Part shown: positions 44,279 to 54,715 of the stretch, piece after piece
Position numbering within the stretch: position 1 is the stretch's first letter
How the letters are laid out: each line of letters opens with the position of its first letter
NCBI GenBank assembly: GCA_039090855.1
Contig: CM077022.1
Coordinates: 71,882,971 to 71,946,970, forward strand
Direction of reading: 5' to 3'
From: Macrothele yani
Lineage: Eukaryota; Arthropoda; Arachnida; Araneae; Macrothelidae
DNA length: 64,000 bases
Made by a program: the position numbers and the translations under genes
The notes under the pieces: generated by a model
The model's database searches: none
Seen by the model: only the letters and a program-made list of their open reading frames with translations
Told to the model about the DNA's origin: nothing

Positions 44279-44482
44279 CATGCATGGTGGCGCAGTGGTC
44301 TAAGCGATAGCCTTTGATCATTCGTCCGAAAGGGGTCCGGGTTTGAATCCCGGTGAGGCATGGATGTTGTGTTTGTCTTACGGCACTGGCTCTCACCCTT
44401 CCCTGGAACCAGTCGCTCTAAATTAGGGACGGGCGACTACTTATAGCCCATTGAGTTGCTCACGGTGGTCGTTAAACCTTCA
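44279..44482 (+). repeat. tRNA-derived SINE, family C
   Basis: Head GCATGGTGGCGCAGTGGTCT, B-box GGGTTTGAATCCC, core CATGGATGTTGTGTTTGTCT, tail CACGGTGGTCGTTAAACC followed by an A-rich end. Confidence 0.85.
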
Positions 44483-44890
44483 AAAAACAAAAACAAAACA
44501 AAAAAAAACGGGCTTAGCACGGGTTACGCACTAGTCTGGTTCACTTTCGCTCAGGATGAAAAAAAAAACTGGTTTCGCATTTCATGACTCCCACACATGT
44601 GCGCTATTTAAAAATTTATAAATCGCTGAGCCGTAACTCTGTGGTTCTACTATTTCGTGCCGTGATAGAATAGAATCTTAGATGTATCATCAATATCCAG
44701 CATTCCGGTTTCCAATGGATGCACTCGGGATCTGCAGAAAAAAAGCTGTTAATTCATGTGTTGCATACTAAAACACTGGTCGCAGGTACTTAGTTGTGAG
44801 GATTTCCCGTAATCTAGAACCAGGATTTTTATAGACAGACAGGTCGTCAAAAAATTAAGTTTGATTTTCATAGGCTTTATGAGTTTTTTT
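44483..44890. other. No gene seen
   Basis: A-rich SINE tail followed by unassigned sequence. Confidence 0.4.
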
Positions 44891-44896
44891 TTTATT

Positions 44897-45100
44897 GGAG
44901 GTTTAACGACCACCGTGAGCAACTCAGTGGGCTGCAAGCAGTCGCCAGACCCTAATTTAAGGCCACTGGTTCCAGAGAGGGAGAGATCCAGCGCCGTAAG
45001 ACAAATACAACATTCATGCCTCACCGGGATTCGAACTCGGACCCATCTCGGACGAATGCTCAGAAGCCATCGCTTAGACCACTGCGCCACGGGGCGGCTT
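44897..45100 (-). repeat. tRNA-derived SINE, family C
   Basis: Minus strand: GCCCCGTGGCGCAGTGGTCT head and GAGTTCGAATCCC B-box; plus-strand left edge GGAGGTTTAACGACCACCGT. Close to full length. Confidence 0.85.
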
Positions 45101-45127
45101 ACAAGTTTTGCAATGCGATGAAAAATA

Positions 45128-46349
45128 CAGAGTTGAGTGACATTATTGTGACCACCAGTTAATATCCAGAGTAACCGCCGTGTGCAGCGCTGACAGCAGC
45201 TAGACGAGCTGGGAGGGATTCAGTAAGGTGCTGAAAGGTGTTCACAGGTATGTGGTGCCATGCTGACTGCATTGCATCTGACAGCTGCTGGAGGATGCGT
45301 GGGGGAGGATCCATAGTGCGAACAACACGATCGTGGTGGTAACAAAGATGCTCAATTGGGTTTAAGTCTATGGAATTAGGGGGCCAGGAAAGTACTCTGA
45401 AGTCTTCATCGTGCTCTTCCAATCACTCTCGGACATTTCTAGCTGTGTGACCGTCGCATTGTCGTGCTGGAAGATCTCATCCGCCCCAGGGAAGACAATC
45501 AGCATGTATGGGTGTACGTATTCTGGCAAGGATGGACTCATAAAGAACTCGGTCCATAGTGCCTTCCACAGGTATGAGTGGACCCAGAGAATGCCACGGA
45601 AATATTCCCCAGACCATAACGCTGCCCCCACCAGCTTGTGTTCTTCCAGCAATGGTTGAAGAGTGTTTGTTCTCCGATGTTTCTCCCTTTATACGCCAAC
45701 GTCCATCCGTTCGATGAAGCAGTAAACGTGACTCATCAGAGAAGGCAATCCTTTGCCGATCAGCGGAGGTCCAATACCGATACTGCCGTGCAAATGTAAG
45801 CTTTTTCCGACGATGAACCTTCGTTAGCAAAGGTGCAGTAACCATCCGTCTGCATCGGAGCCCCACACGCAGCAGGGTTCGCTGAGCTGTCCTTTTAGAC
45901 ACACTTCCGGTAGTCCTCAGGTTCATTCGGCCAGTGAGTTGTTCCACTGTAGCCTGTCGATCGGCCCTCACGCCCCTTCGAAGCCGACGTTCACCTCTCA
46001 CATCAATAGCACGTGGTGCTCCGCAGCTTTCACGTCGCTTATTCGAACTGGTGCCATTTCTCCAATCACGATACACTTTTACCACAGCAGCACGTGAACA
46101 GTTCATAAACTGCGTTGTTTCAGAAATATTGCCACCCTTGGCTTGAAAGCCGATAATCATCCCTTTTTGCAAATCTGGTAAATTGCTCCTTTTATCCATG
46201 ACAGCAACGAGTGATATGTTTTCAGAATGCCTACAGCACATCTTATATACCCTCCAAGCTAGCTCACGACATGTGCCTTCTTTCATTGGCTACGCGCTGT
46301 TGACGTCAAAATTGGGAGGTGGTGGTCACAATAACGTGATTCGACTGTG
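45128..46349 (-). mobile_element. Tc1-like element, seventh family, well preserved
   Basis: TA-flanked (45126-45127, 46350-46351), 1222 bp. Ends CAGAGTTGAGTGACATTATT and the complement of CACAGTCGAATCACGTTATT share the inner part TATTGTGACCACCA. The gene is on the minus strand. Confidence 0.9.
45159..46199 (-). pseudogene. Tc1-like transposase, one main frameshift
   Basis: Start chosen at ATG 46199 (MDKRSNLPDLQKGMIIGFQA); an in-frame extension upstream to 46286 is outside what relatives have. Helix-turn-helix ISETTQFMNCSRAAVVKVYR, a second HTH (GERRLRRGVRADRQATVEQL), then FSDESRLLLHR with the first Asp and MVWGIFPWHSLGPLIPVE. The frame ends at 45477. The second Asp motif lies in another frame as FQHDNATV. 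The C-terminal 45159-45422 is open: WPPNSIDLNPIEHLCYHHDR, where the usual WDE is CYHH and the expected Glu is missing. Inactive. Confidence 0.9.
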
Positions 46350-46351
46350 TA

Positions 46352-46768
46352 TTAAACTACAAAGTCCGTATACCGCCACCTTAACACTTACATCTCTGGA
46401 AATAAGGTATATAAAAACAGGAAAGTAATGTCGAAGGCACTTTAATCTCTTCTGTAGATAACAGCATAATGTTATGGATGATAAGTATTTCAGGAGGTGA
46501 AATAAAATTGAGTTGGAAAGGCTTGCATGATGATGTTATTAGGAACAGGTGGCCCAATTAACGCCATCTATTCTTTAACACAACATTACGAAATAGTTTC
46601 CCCAAAACTAACATTATTTAACCAAAATACAACAATATTAAATCCGTTTTGAGTTCATGTAACGAAATGATAAATATTTATCAATTATTAAGTTTTTCTT
46701 GCAGCTGGAACAACAGCTGTAATAGACAAAAATATGTTATGAACTTGGTTGTTGAAAAATTCTTCAGA
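46352..46768. other. No gene seen
   Basis: Spacer between the Tc1 and element Z; nothing recognised. Confidence 0.4.
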
Positions 46769-47187
46769 TACACTGTTAAAAAAAATCTACTTAAAAATGA
46801 GAACCTGAATCTACTCGGTTTTTTTTTTTTTAAGTACAATCGTATCGTAAAAGAGTACATGAGATGCTCAAATATAAGTAACCATACGTACTTACAAATA
46901 ACTACGTCAATAAATATAAATATAATCTCGCATTACTTCATTTTAGATATTATAGATTTCAAGCGAAATTGTTTAATAAATGTGCAAAGTGACACACATA
47001 AATAAATAGAACAAAGTCATTGATCACAAGTAATTTAATTATGCATAAAGTATCTTTGTGTGCGTTTTTACATTAACTATATTTGTGTCAATCTCAGAAA
47101 TAATATATTGTCGCTTCATCATTATATTTGTCATAAAACTGTGCGATCTATTTGCCCAGCAGCATGTGACAACGGGTATATCTACTA

Positions 47188-48439
47188 GGTGTGCAACTTA
47201 ATTCTCGGCCCCTAACCGCAAGCGATCATAGAACGTCGGCAAATGCAAAAAGCTGTGTGCGATAATGGCAGATTTCCAGGCAACCGTAACGGCTCACAGC
47301 TGTAGTGACAGAAGGAACGAAAGTTGACGGTGAAAGCAATGTCGTTCGAGAAGCAACATTTGAGAAACTTCCTCCTGTTCGCGTTTCAGCTGAAAAAAAG
47401 TGCCGCAGAAGCCCAGCAAATGATTTGTGCTGATTTGGGTGAGGCTGCTGTGTCCTACAGTACGTGTAAGAAATGGTTCCAGATTTTTAAGCAGGGAAAT
47501 TTCGATCTCCGTGATGTAGAACGTCTGGGACAGCCACAGAAAGTTGACAATGAGGAACTGGAACAACTGTTGGACGCGGATCCCTGTCGCACACAGTCAG
47601 AGCTCGCCCAGGAACTCGGAGTAACACGGCAAGCCATTGCAAAGCGCCTGCACAAGCTTGGACGGATTCACAAGGAGGGCCGTTGGGTGCCCCACCAACT
47701 CACAGCTGCGAACAAGTCTAGGCGCTACGACGTTGCTGTGTCCTTGCTCTCCAGATTCAAGAAGAAGGATTTTCTCCACAAGATTTTGGCCTGTGATGAG
47801 AAGTGGATCCTCTACGATAATCCTAAGCGGCGCAAATCGTGGGTTTATATCGGTCAGCCTACCACCAGTATCGCCAAACCGAATATCCATGCCAGGAAGT
47901 TGTTGCTGTGCATATGGTGGGATCAGCGCTGTGTCGTACGCTATGAGTTGCTCAATCCTGGTGAAGCGGTCAATGCCAAGCGATATTGTCAGCAACTCAT
48001 TCGTGTGAGTGACGCATTGGAGGCGAAAAGGCCATACACCGGCAAGGGCAGAAGGTCGGTCATGTTGCTTCAGGATAACGCGCGTCCTCACACCGCGAAA
48101 ACGACTTTAAACACTGTCACAGACCTGGGATGGGAGATTTTGTCCCACCCGGCGTATTCTCCAGACTTCGCGCCGTCGGATTATCACCTCTTTCGCTCCC
48201 TGCAACATCACCTGAGTGATACGCACTTCACTTCTGTCGAGGAGGTCCACACAAGTATTGATGACTTTATCAACTAGAAACAGCCATCTTTTTTCCGCAA
48301 TGGCATTCGGCAGCTCCCTGATCAATGGCTCAAATGTATCCAACACGACGGGGGTTATTTCCCTGATTAGGAACGTAAAGTTTTGTTATAATTTGCTGTC
48401 AACGTGTCGTGCCTGTGGCCAAGAATTAAGTTGCATACC
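47188..48439 (+). mobile_element. Mariner element, nearly intact
   Basis: 1252 bp, TA at 47186-47187 and 48440-48441. Ends GGTGTGCAACTTAATTCTCG and the complement of GGTATGCAACTTAATTCTTG. The matching place in the other Z copy (near 33280) is empty, with a single TA, confirming the insertion. Gene on the plus strand. Confidence 0.95.
47339..48277 (+). CDS. Mariner (DD34D) transposase, C-terminus cut by a stop
   Basis: Best-preserved gene here: 312 codons from ATG 47339. A cut-and-paste transposase that binds the element's ends and inserts at TA. Residues 1-60 form the first helix-turn-helix region (FEKQHLRNFLLFAFQLKKSA, SYSTCKKWFQIF), and 82-105 the second (RTQSELAQELGVTRQAIAKR). The mariner signature WVPHQL is at 116-121. 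The catalytic triad is D153 (ACDEKW), D246 (LLQDNARPH) and D281 (APSDYHLF), with exactly 34 residues between the last two, so DD34D. A TAG at 48275-48277 cuts off about 30 residues, which continue in frame as KQPSFFRNGIRQLPDQWLKC to a stop near 48369. Whether the shortened protein works is unknown. Confidence 0.93.
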   Translation: MSFEKQHLRNFLLFAFQLKKSAAEAQQMICADLGEAAVSYSTCKKWFQIFKQGNFDLRDVERLGQPQKVDNEELEQLLDADPCRTQSELAQELGVTRQAIAKRLHKLGRIHKEGRWVPHQLTAANKSRRYDVAVSLLSRFKKKDFLHKILACDEKWILYDNPKRRKSWVYIGQPTTSIAKPNIHARKLLLCIWWDQRCVVRYELLNPGEAVNAKRYCQQLIRVSDALEAKRPYTGKGRRSVMLLQDNARPHTAKTTLNTVTDLGWEILSHPAYSPDFAPSDYHLFRSLQHHLSDTHFTSVEEVHTSIDDFIN

Positions 48440-48543
48440 TAATATTATCCCAGATGTGCCATCGAATAATATACTTCCACAATCGATTCTATGAATAAAT
48501 GAGTATGCATGGATTACATGTATTCCAAATTAGAAATCGAGCA

Positions 48544-48835
48544 GCGGATGGCTTAGTGGTTAGAGATTCAGACTACGGATAGAGGAACCCCAGGTTCAAA
48601 CCTAGCCTGGTAGTGTGAATTTCTAACAATCGCTGAATATCTGCTGTGCATTGGACCAGCACGTTAAGTGACAGCCCCCGGGTAAGAATCCCCCGATTAA
48701 AGTTCCTAAGCGACCTCACCCCTAATTGCTCTCTGCTTTCTATGTGCAAAAGCGTACGGTGGCGCTATCTAGTGTTATCTTTCTCACTGACTAAATATCC
48801 TGTCAGAATCGCTCGATTCGCTCTAACTTGTATTT
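48544..48835 (+). repeat. tRNA-derived SINE, family A, resident in Z
   Basis: Head GCGGATGGCTTAGTGGTTAG, B-box CAGGTTCAAACC, core with GTGCATTGGACCAGCACGTT. At the same place in Z as 32521-32870. Confidence 0.88.
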
Positions 48836-49030
48836 GAAATATATGGAGTTTTTTGAGCACATATATTTGAAATACTAGATATACTCACAATTGATTCTCT
48901 GTATGTACCAAAAATAAGTACGTGTCTTTTCCAAAAATGTGACACAAGTACTCGGAGCTATTATAAGCCCAGAATGTACTCAAAAACTAGTACATTTTGC
49001 ATATTTCGAAGTACCAATTTTTAACAGTGT

Positions 49031-49560
49031 AGATGTTATGAATTTACTGGGTTATTAAAAATAATGATATGGAAATACAATCTTTCACACAATATGAACA
49101 GTGTGTTAGAAAAAGTTTGAAGATACATAACAGTTTGAAGATTCATACGGGGGAGGCCATCACTCTGCACATTCTGGATATCTGTAACTTGAAACATTTG
49201 TGTTCCTTCTGATGCCTTCACAATGATCATGTAAATACCTCACACAAAATTTACACAAAGACATGTTCTCTACGCGCACATTCTGGATATCTGTAACTTG
49301 AAACATTTGTGTTCCTTCTGATGCCTTCACAATGATCATGCAAATACCTCACACAAAATTTACACAAAGACATGTTCTCTACGCGATCTTCATCACAAAT
49401 AAAACACATCCAGCCTTTGCTTGAGCTTGATTGTGACTCAACCTCTTCACTTCTGGTTGAGACTGGTTTAGATCTTTTCTGGGGTTTCTTTGCCGTATGT
49501 TTAGTCAGTGATTTCGCATCTTTAAACATGGAAGTCTAGATTACTCTTGCCTTGTAGATT
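49031..49560 (-). pseudogene. Zinc-finger fragment resembling a transposase C-terminus
   Basis: The minus-strand frame 49251-49529 (92 codons) has a basic, Ser-rich start followed by WMCFICDEDR..SLCKFCVRYLHDHC: C-x2-C, C-x2-C, H-x2-C spacing as in PHD-like fingers. Similar fingers end pogo/Tigger-like or other transposase proteins in arthropods, but nothing upstream of it supports a family. The end of the frame lies in a 109-bp tandem duplication (49171-49388). Confidence 0.5.
49171..49388 (+). repeat. Tandem duplication, 109-bp unit
   Basis: ATTCTGGATATCTGTAACTT starts at 49171 and again at 49280. Both units run to GACATGTTCTCTACGCG with one or two differences. Confidence 0.92.
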
Positions 49561-49850
49561 TACGTGTGATCCTCTGGCAAAATGGAAATGAGTTTAATAT
49601 GACGAAGATTTACGTAAGTGTCGCGAATAACCTAAAAATCTTGTATGTACAACTTCAACGCCACCCTGGCGCTACAGGACTACGAGTATTTGATGGTATT
49701 CTACATCCGTTTCAGTAACATTTCAAAATTTTATAAAAATTTACTAACTTCTGTCTTTAGACGAAGATTCAAACATCAAGAACATGTTATAGTTTTACAA
49801 AGTTATTCTTTACGGCATCTACAAAATCAGTTCTTTTCGCTTACCTTGAT
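49561..49850. other. No gene seen
   Basis: Short spacer up to the Tc1 at 49854. Confidence 0.4.
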
Positions 49851-49853
49851 ATA

Positions 49854-51021
49854 CACTGAAGAGCAATTGAATTAGATACAACTGGCGTTATGCAAATGTG
49901 GAGCTGTGGGCGGCCCTGTAAACGGAAACGACATGACGTATGCAGCGATCCGACAATATAAGGAGTGATGCGACGGGAATCAGTAAGAGTCGGACGCAGC
50001 ATGGGTAAGACAAAGTGCATTTGATCGTGGGCAAATTGCCGGGGCCCGACGAATGGGTCACTCCACCTCGGAAGTCGTGCAGGCACTGGGATTTTCACGA
50101 TCACTGTGTCACGGGTGCACCGTGAGTACATCGAATCCGGTAAAACCATCCTTGCAAAGGCTAACTGTCGTGGACAACAGCGTGTGGATGAGCGGGGGGG
50201 GGGGTCATCGTCGGCTAGCTCGCATTGTAACAGCGGATAGACGGGCCACAGTGCAAGAAATCACTCGGCATTTTAACGCTGGTGCACAAAAACGTGTAAG
50301 CAGCCACACCATCCAGAACCATCTCCTCGCTATGGGGTACCGAAGCCATCGTCCCACGAGAGTACAGCTGCTGATCGCACATCACAGGGTGCAAAGATTA
50401 GTATGGGCGCGGGAACATCGCCACTGGACCCTAGGCATGTGTAAAAATGCTACCTGGACTAATGAGTCGAGATTCACGTTGGTACATGCGGATGGCTGGA
50501 TACGAGTACGGCGCAAACCACATGAAGCGATGGATCCTTCTTGCTAGCAGGGTACTCTTCAAGCTGGTGGGGGTGGCATTCTCTTCTGGGGACTGTTTAC
50601 GTGGACGGAAATGGGACCCCTGGTACGTGTGACATCGTCCCTCACAGGTCAACGTTACCGGGATATCCTGGACGACCATTTGCTCCCGTTTGTACTTGCC
50701 ATCGCTCCCGTATTGTATCCGAATGGTTGGATGAATGCTTCACCGACGTGACCTCGCTTCCTTGGCCAGCTAGGTCACCTGACCTCAATCCCATCGATCA
50801 CATCTGGGATGCCATCGAGAGAGATGTTCGAGGCTCTGACCCCCTCCATCAAATCTTCGTGAACTGTGGCAGCTTGTTCAGGGGTCGTGGATCCGTATGG
50901 CTTCCCAACGCTTCCGGTGTCTTGTCGAGTCCATGCCGAGACGAATCGCCGCCGTCATCAGGGCGAAAGGTGGTGCTACAGGTTACTAGACAGGTATCTC
51001 TAATTCACTTGCTCTTCAGTG
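49854..51021 (+). mobile_element. Tc1-like element, same family as 1672-2855
   Basis: TA at 49852-49853 and 51022-51023; ends CACTGAAGAGCAATTGAATT and the complement AATTCACTTGCTCTTCAGTG. 1168 bp. The gene is on the plus strand and is defective in other places than the sister copy. Confidence 0.93.
50000..50990 (+). pseudogene. Tc1-like transposase, frameshifted, missing second catalytic motif
   Basis: The first helix-turn-helix begins near 50053 (MGHSTSEVVQALGFSR) and then shifts frame. The second, HRRLARIVTADRRATVQEIT, is followed by WTNESRFTLV, where the first catalytic Asp is replaced by Asn. After GILFWGLFTWTEMGPLVRV the expected QDNAPCH is absent: FAPVC is followed straight by HRSRIVSEWLDE, a short deletion. 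The third motif is present (ARSPDLNPIDHIWDAIERDV). A G run near 50195 marks another frame change. Confidence 0.9.
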
Positions 51022-51133
51022 TAGAAGCAGACTTTCAGTTCCGTAACTCAAGAGCAAATGGCGGATTTACCGCTTCGTTCGCAAATGATGGCGTTCTTCT
51101 ATTAACAATTTTTCTTGCTACATGGCATATGAA

Positions 51134-52171
51134 CAGAGGCGGAACTCGGGCGGGGCAGACAGGGTGGCTGCCCCGAGCGCTACTTAATAGAGGGCGCAAA
51201 AATTACTGCTTGTAATCTTATGGCAATTGGAATTGAAACTTTTACGCCAGTTTCTGGCATAACTAAAATTCAGGTTTCTTCCTTAACATGTTCAGAGGTT
51301 GTTAGTTGCTCACATTCAGTAATGAATTCACGGTTTTATAGTTCGTCTAAGTGAAGAGAAACCACAACCCTCATCGAGAACGATGGGACCCGTAGTAGTG
51401 CTTTAGTTGGATAGGTTATACATACGTTAAGAATGTCGTTCACATTACTGAAGATTATCTAGGGGCTATTCAAAATTTACTTCGGCTGCGAACCACGACC
51501 GTCAGCTACATTCGGCCCATTTGATGTGCTACCGAATATGTGAACTCTTAAAAGCAGTTGGAAAAGGTCGTTCAAACCGTCACAGTTCGATTGCTCCTTC
51601 CGTACAATCAAGTTTACATTGAGAGTGCCTTTAATTTTGGTTGGTCGAACAACGTGTGCTTTAGAAATAGCAAAAAGCAGATAAAATTTCAAAAACATAG
51701 CAGGGCCACAAATTCTTTCTAAAGAAACTAAGCATAAAATGAAAGCCTAGTAACTGGAGCTAATATAGAAGGGAATAAATTGAAAGAAAGGTAAAAAACA
51801 TTGAGAACAGTGATTCGTTGCTTTTTCAAGGATCAGCACATCCGTTTTTATGCTTTGTTTCTTTAGGAAGTATTTGTGGCACTGTTACATGTTTGAATTG
51901 TATCTGCTTTGTGCTATCTTTAATTTAAAATTATTTTTCTTGAAAATCGTATTCTACAGCTTGTGCGCGCTTAAATTTTAAATGCTTTTGTTGTTCTTTT
52001 GTTCCCTTTTTTTTTTTTTTTTTTTTTTTTGGTCGCTTACCTGTATCAATCAGTCTTGTGTGTGTGTGTGTGTGTGTGTGTAGTTGGATGTACTGTGTCA
52101 AGTCTTTTCAAAATAGGGACGCAATATTTTGGGCTTTGCCCTTGCCGTACAAATGTGTAGTTACGCCTCTG
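51134..52171. mobile_element. Short hAT-type element with exact 8-bp target duplication
   Basis: Termini CAGAGGCGGAACTCG and the complement of CAGAGGCGTAACTAC. CATATGAA is duplicated at 51126-51133 and 52172-52179. 1038 bp, no transposase; the interior holds a poly(T) tract and a (GT)n microsatellite near 52057-52080. Non-autonomous. Confidence 0.9.
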
Positions 52172-52179
52172 CATATGAA

Positions 52180-52545
52180 TGCCGACCTGTACGGTGAGCT
52201 ACGGCTATCTGGTATCGTTATAAGGAATTCGTTTGGTGGGGCGATAGAGGGGTACATTGCGTTATTTGGCGTAAGTACCTTTAAATTTGTAAGGCTTTTT
52301 TTTCGCCACTAATTAGACAAATCATTAGTAATGAACATCTTATACTCCTTTAAAACATATATTTTAAGATAGTGTCATACATGAGAGTGACGAAGGAAAA
52401 AAAAAAGCTGAACTTTTTACCCGCACAGGTGAAAAATAAGAATGTGCTGCAAAACAGCGTGAATATAACGCAGCGTGAGCAAGACGAAATTGTTCACCGA
52501 AATTTATTATGTAAATATTAAGCTGGACCACATCACTGTATTCAA
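52180..52545. other. No gene seen
   Basis: Flank of the hAT element, nothing recognised. Confidence 0.4.
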
Positions 52546-52548
52546 TAT

Positions 52549-53946
52549 ATAATCATCATCATTGTCAACCATTATCAATCCACTGCTGGACGAAGGTCTT
52601 CCCAAATTTTCCTCCACAACGGTCTGTCTTGTGCCAGTCTCCTCCAGGTCACTCCCGCATACTTTCGAATTTCATCCACCCATCTCCCATGTAGTCTTCT
52701 TCTGGGTCTTTTCCTGTCCCTTGGAATCCAATCTAAAATTTTGGTTGTCCATCGACGGTCTGTCCTTCTGGCAGTATGTCCAGCCCATTGCCATTTCAGG
52801 GATTTAACTCTGATCATGATGTCTTCCACTCTTGTCATTTTTCTGATCCACGAGTTCCTCTTCTTATCTCTCCTGGTTACACCAAGCACGCACCTCTCCA
52901 TTCTTCCTTGAGTTGTCTGCAGCCTTTGTATGTCTCTTTTAGTTAAGGTCCACGTCTCTGCACCATATGCAAGCACCGGAAGGATGCATTGATCAAACAC
53001 TTTTCTTTTTAAAACATGAGGGCATTTTGCTCTTGAAAATTATACTGTTTCTTTACGCAGATTTATTTCTTCATCAATGTGACCCTCACTTGATATCTTC
53101 TGTCCAATGTAAATGTAGGTATTGGTTATCTCCAGCTTTTCCCCATCAATCGATATATCTTCATTTCTTGTAAAAGCATTGTACATCACTTTTGTTTTCT
53201 GAAAGTTCATTTTTAATAGTTAATATATATCAAGCAATGGTTAATATATATAGCGAGCGATGACAACGTCCATTTTCACTTTTAATCCCACTTCTTTACT
53301 CTTGTCAGCAAGTTCCTGGATCATACTCTGCAGCTTTGATGGAGTAGTTGCAAAATTAACTGCGTCATCAGAAAAACGAAAGTGAGTTAGATAATCTCCA
53401 TTAATCTTTATCCCTTTGTTTCCCCAGTTCAGTGATTGAAAGACATTTTCCAATGTGGCATTAAAGAGCTTGGGAGATATGGTGTCACCTTGTCTCACTC
53501 CCTTTCCAATTTTTATTTGTGTTGTATTTTCAAACAGCCGCATTTTTGCACTTGCATTTTTATAGATGTTATTAATAATATTAATGTATGCATCTTCAAT
53601 ACCGCAGGATTTCAGAGCCATTGTAACTGCTAATGGTTTCACCGAATCAAAGGCCTTTTCATAATCGATAAAAGCCATGCACAATGGAAGTTCATATTTC
53701 CTCGCTCTTTCAATTAGTTCTATCGGTACGTGGATTTGATCTATAGTACTGTAGCCACTCCTGAATCCAGCTTGTTCTCTCGGTTGAGCCATGCCCAGTT
53801 ACCTTCAAGCGGTGTGAAAGAACTTTAGTGAAGATTTTATGAACCACTGATAGGAGGCTGATAGGTCTGTAGTTCCTGAGATCCTTAATGTCACCTTTTT
53901 TATATAGCAGGATCATTGTAGCGTTGTTCCAATCCTCAGGAATATT
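52549..53946 (-). mobile_element. RTE-type LINE copy a, 5'-truncated
   Basis: The minus strand runs from NIPEDWNNATMILLYKKGDI at 53946 to the short 3' end with (ATG)n near 52549. The C-terminal LPVLAYGAETWTL..WQWAGHTAR..WIPRDRKRPR region is typical of RTE/BovB-like LINEs. A T run abuts the 5' break. Confidence 0.9.
52575..53916 (-). pseudogene. RTE reverse transcriptase, copy a, broken
   Basis: 53710-53916 gives YRPISLLSVVHKIFTKVLSH. After a frame change, 53241-53792 carries EQAGFRSGYSTIDQIHV, the AFIDYEKAFDSV block (first catalytic Asp), GVRQGDTISPKLFNATLENV, and FSDDAV where active copies have FADDV. The frame is lost near 53240 (MDVVIARYIY), then 52575-53000 gives the C-terminal MFDQCILPVLAYGAETWTL to the end. 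The endonuclease domain is absent. Confidence 0.88.
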
Positions 53947-53969
53947 TTTTTTTTATTTTGCGTTTAACA

Positions 53970-54715
53970 GAAACACAGGATAAATGAAACATCGAGGAGA
54001 AAAAAATTACGACTACCGGCGAAATCTACACGCTCTGTCCGACTTCCGTTCTAGGAAAGTTTTCCTCCATTTTGAAGCTGCAAAAGAAATATTTATGGAA
54101 TAACATTATATTTAACAACACAACTGGGTAGAAGAAACATCGCAAGAAAAAAGGATTACGATTACGGGAGAAACCTTCACTTCATCGAACTTCTGTTTCC
54201 GAAAGTTTTGAAAGTCGGAATTCCGCCGACCAACGGAAAACAACCCCACCACCGTCACTACCAACACCAATCCCTCCCAAATTTCTGTTCAGTTCTACAT
54301 CGATCACGAGAACCATCGAAATGACAATGGAAAAGGCGGAATTCTTCGAATCCACTGAAGAATCTTGTGCCTGAATGTCACAGGGAAATTTTCAAGCCAG
54401 CTTCCGTTTTCGGAATTTTTCTTCCATTTTCAAGCTGAAATGCAAATATTTATGGAATAAAATTACATTTAACAATAATACTGCGCAGAAGAAACATCGC
54501 GAGATTACGGGGGAAAATTTCCCTCCTTTAACTTCTGTTTTCGAAAATTCTGAAAAACAAAATACCATTCCCCAGACCAAAAAACGACTCTCCCCCCGTA
54601 ACTAATTTATCAAATTTCTCTTAAGTTTTGCATCGATCTCGAGAATAACCTAAATGTTGACAAAAAAGGGGGGGGATTTCGCGAATCCGCGAAAGAATCT
54701 CATGTATGTAGTATT
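53970..54715 (+). repeat. Tandem repeat, about 358-bp unit, two copies and a part
   Basis: CTTCCGTT starts units at 54043 and 54401. Both carry TTTTCCTCCATTTTGAAGCT-like sequence, AATATTTATGGAATAA, GAAGAAACATCGC and GATTACGGG. A partial unit precedes at 53970-54042. Moderately diverged, non-coding. Confidence 0.82.

Larger units (their letters stand above)
46771..49029 (-). mobile_element. Element Z (CACTGTTAAA ends), right copy, complete, with mariner inside
   Basis: Left end CACTGTTAAAAAAAATCTAC at 46771 and right end TTTTTAACAGTG at 49029 are each next to TA (46769-46770, 49030-49031). Without the nested mariner the element is about 1.0 kb. It contains a family A SINE and GAGTAC/GTACTC-rich flanks. 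It is inverted relative to 31043-33418. TA duplication and CACTG ends suggest mobilisation by a Tc1/mariner-type enzyme (inference). Confidence 0.82.

Noticed and set aside
45477..46286. Upstream in-frame extension of the Tc1 transposase start to 46286
   Set aside because: Relatives start at the MDKRSNLP position (46199); the extension reads 5' non-coding sequence of the element.
31043..49029. A single large inverted genomic duplication
   Set aside because: Homology stops sharply at CACTGTTAAA termini and does not extend into the neighbouring sequence, so two copies of a transposable element explain it better.
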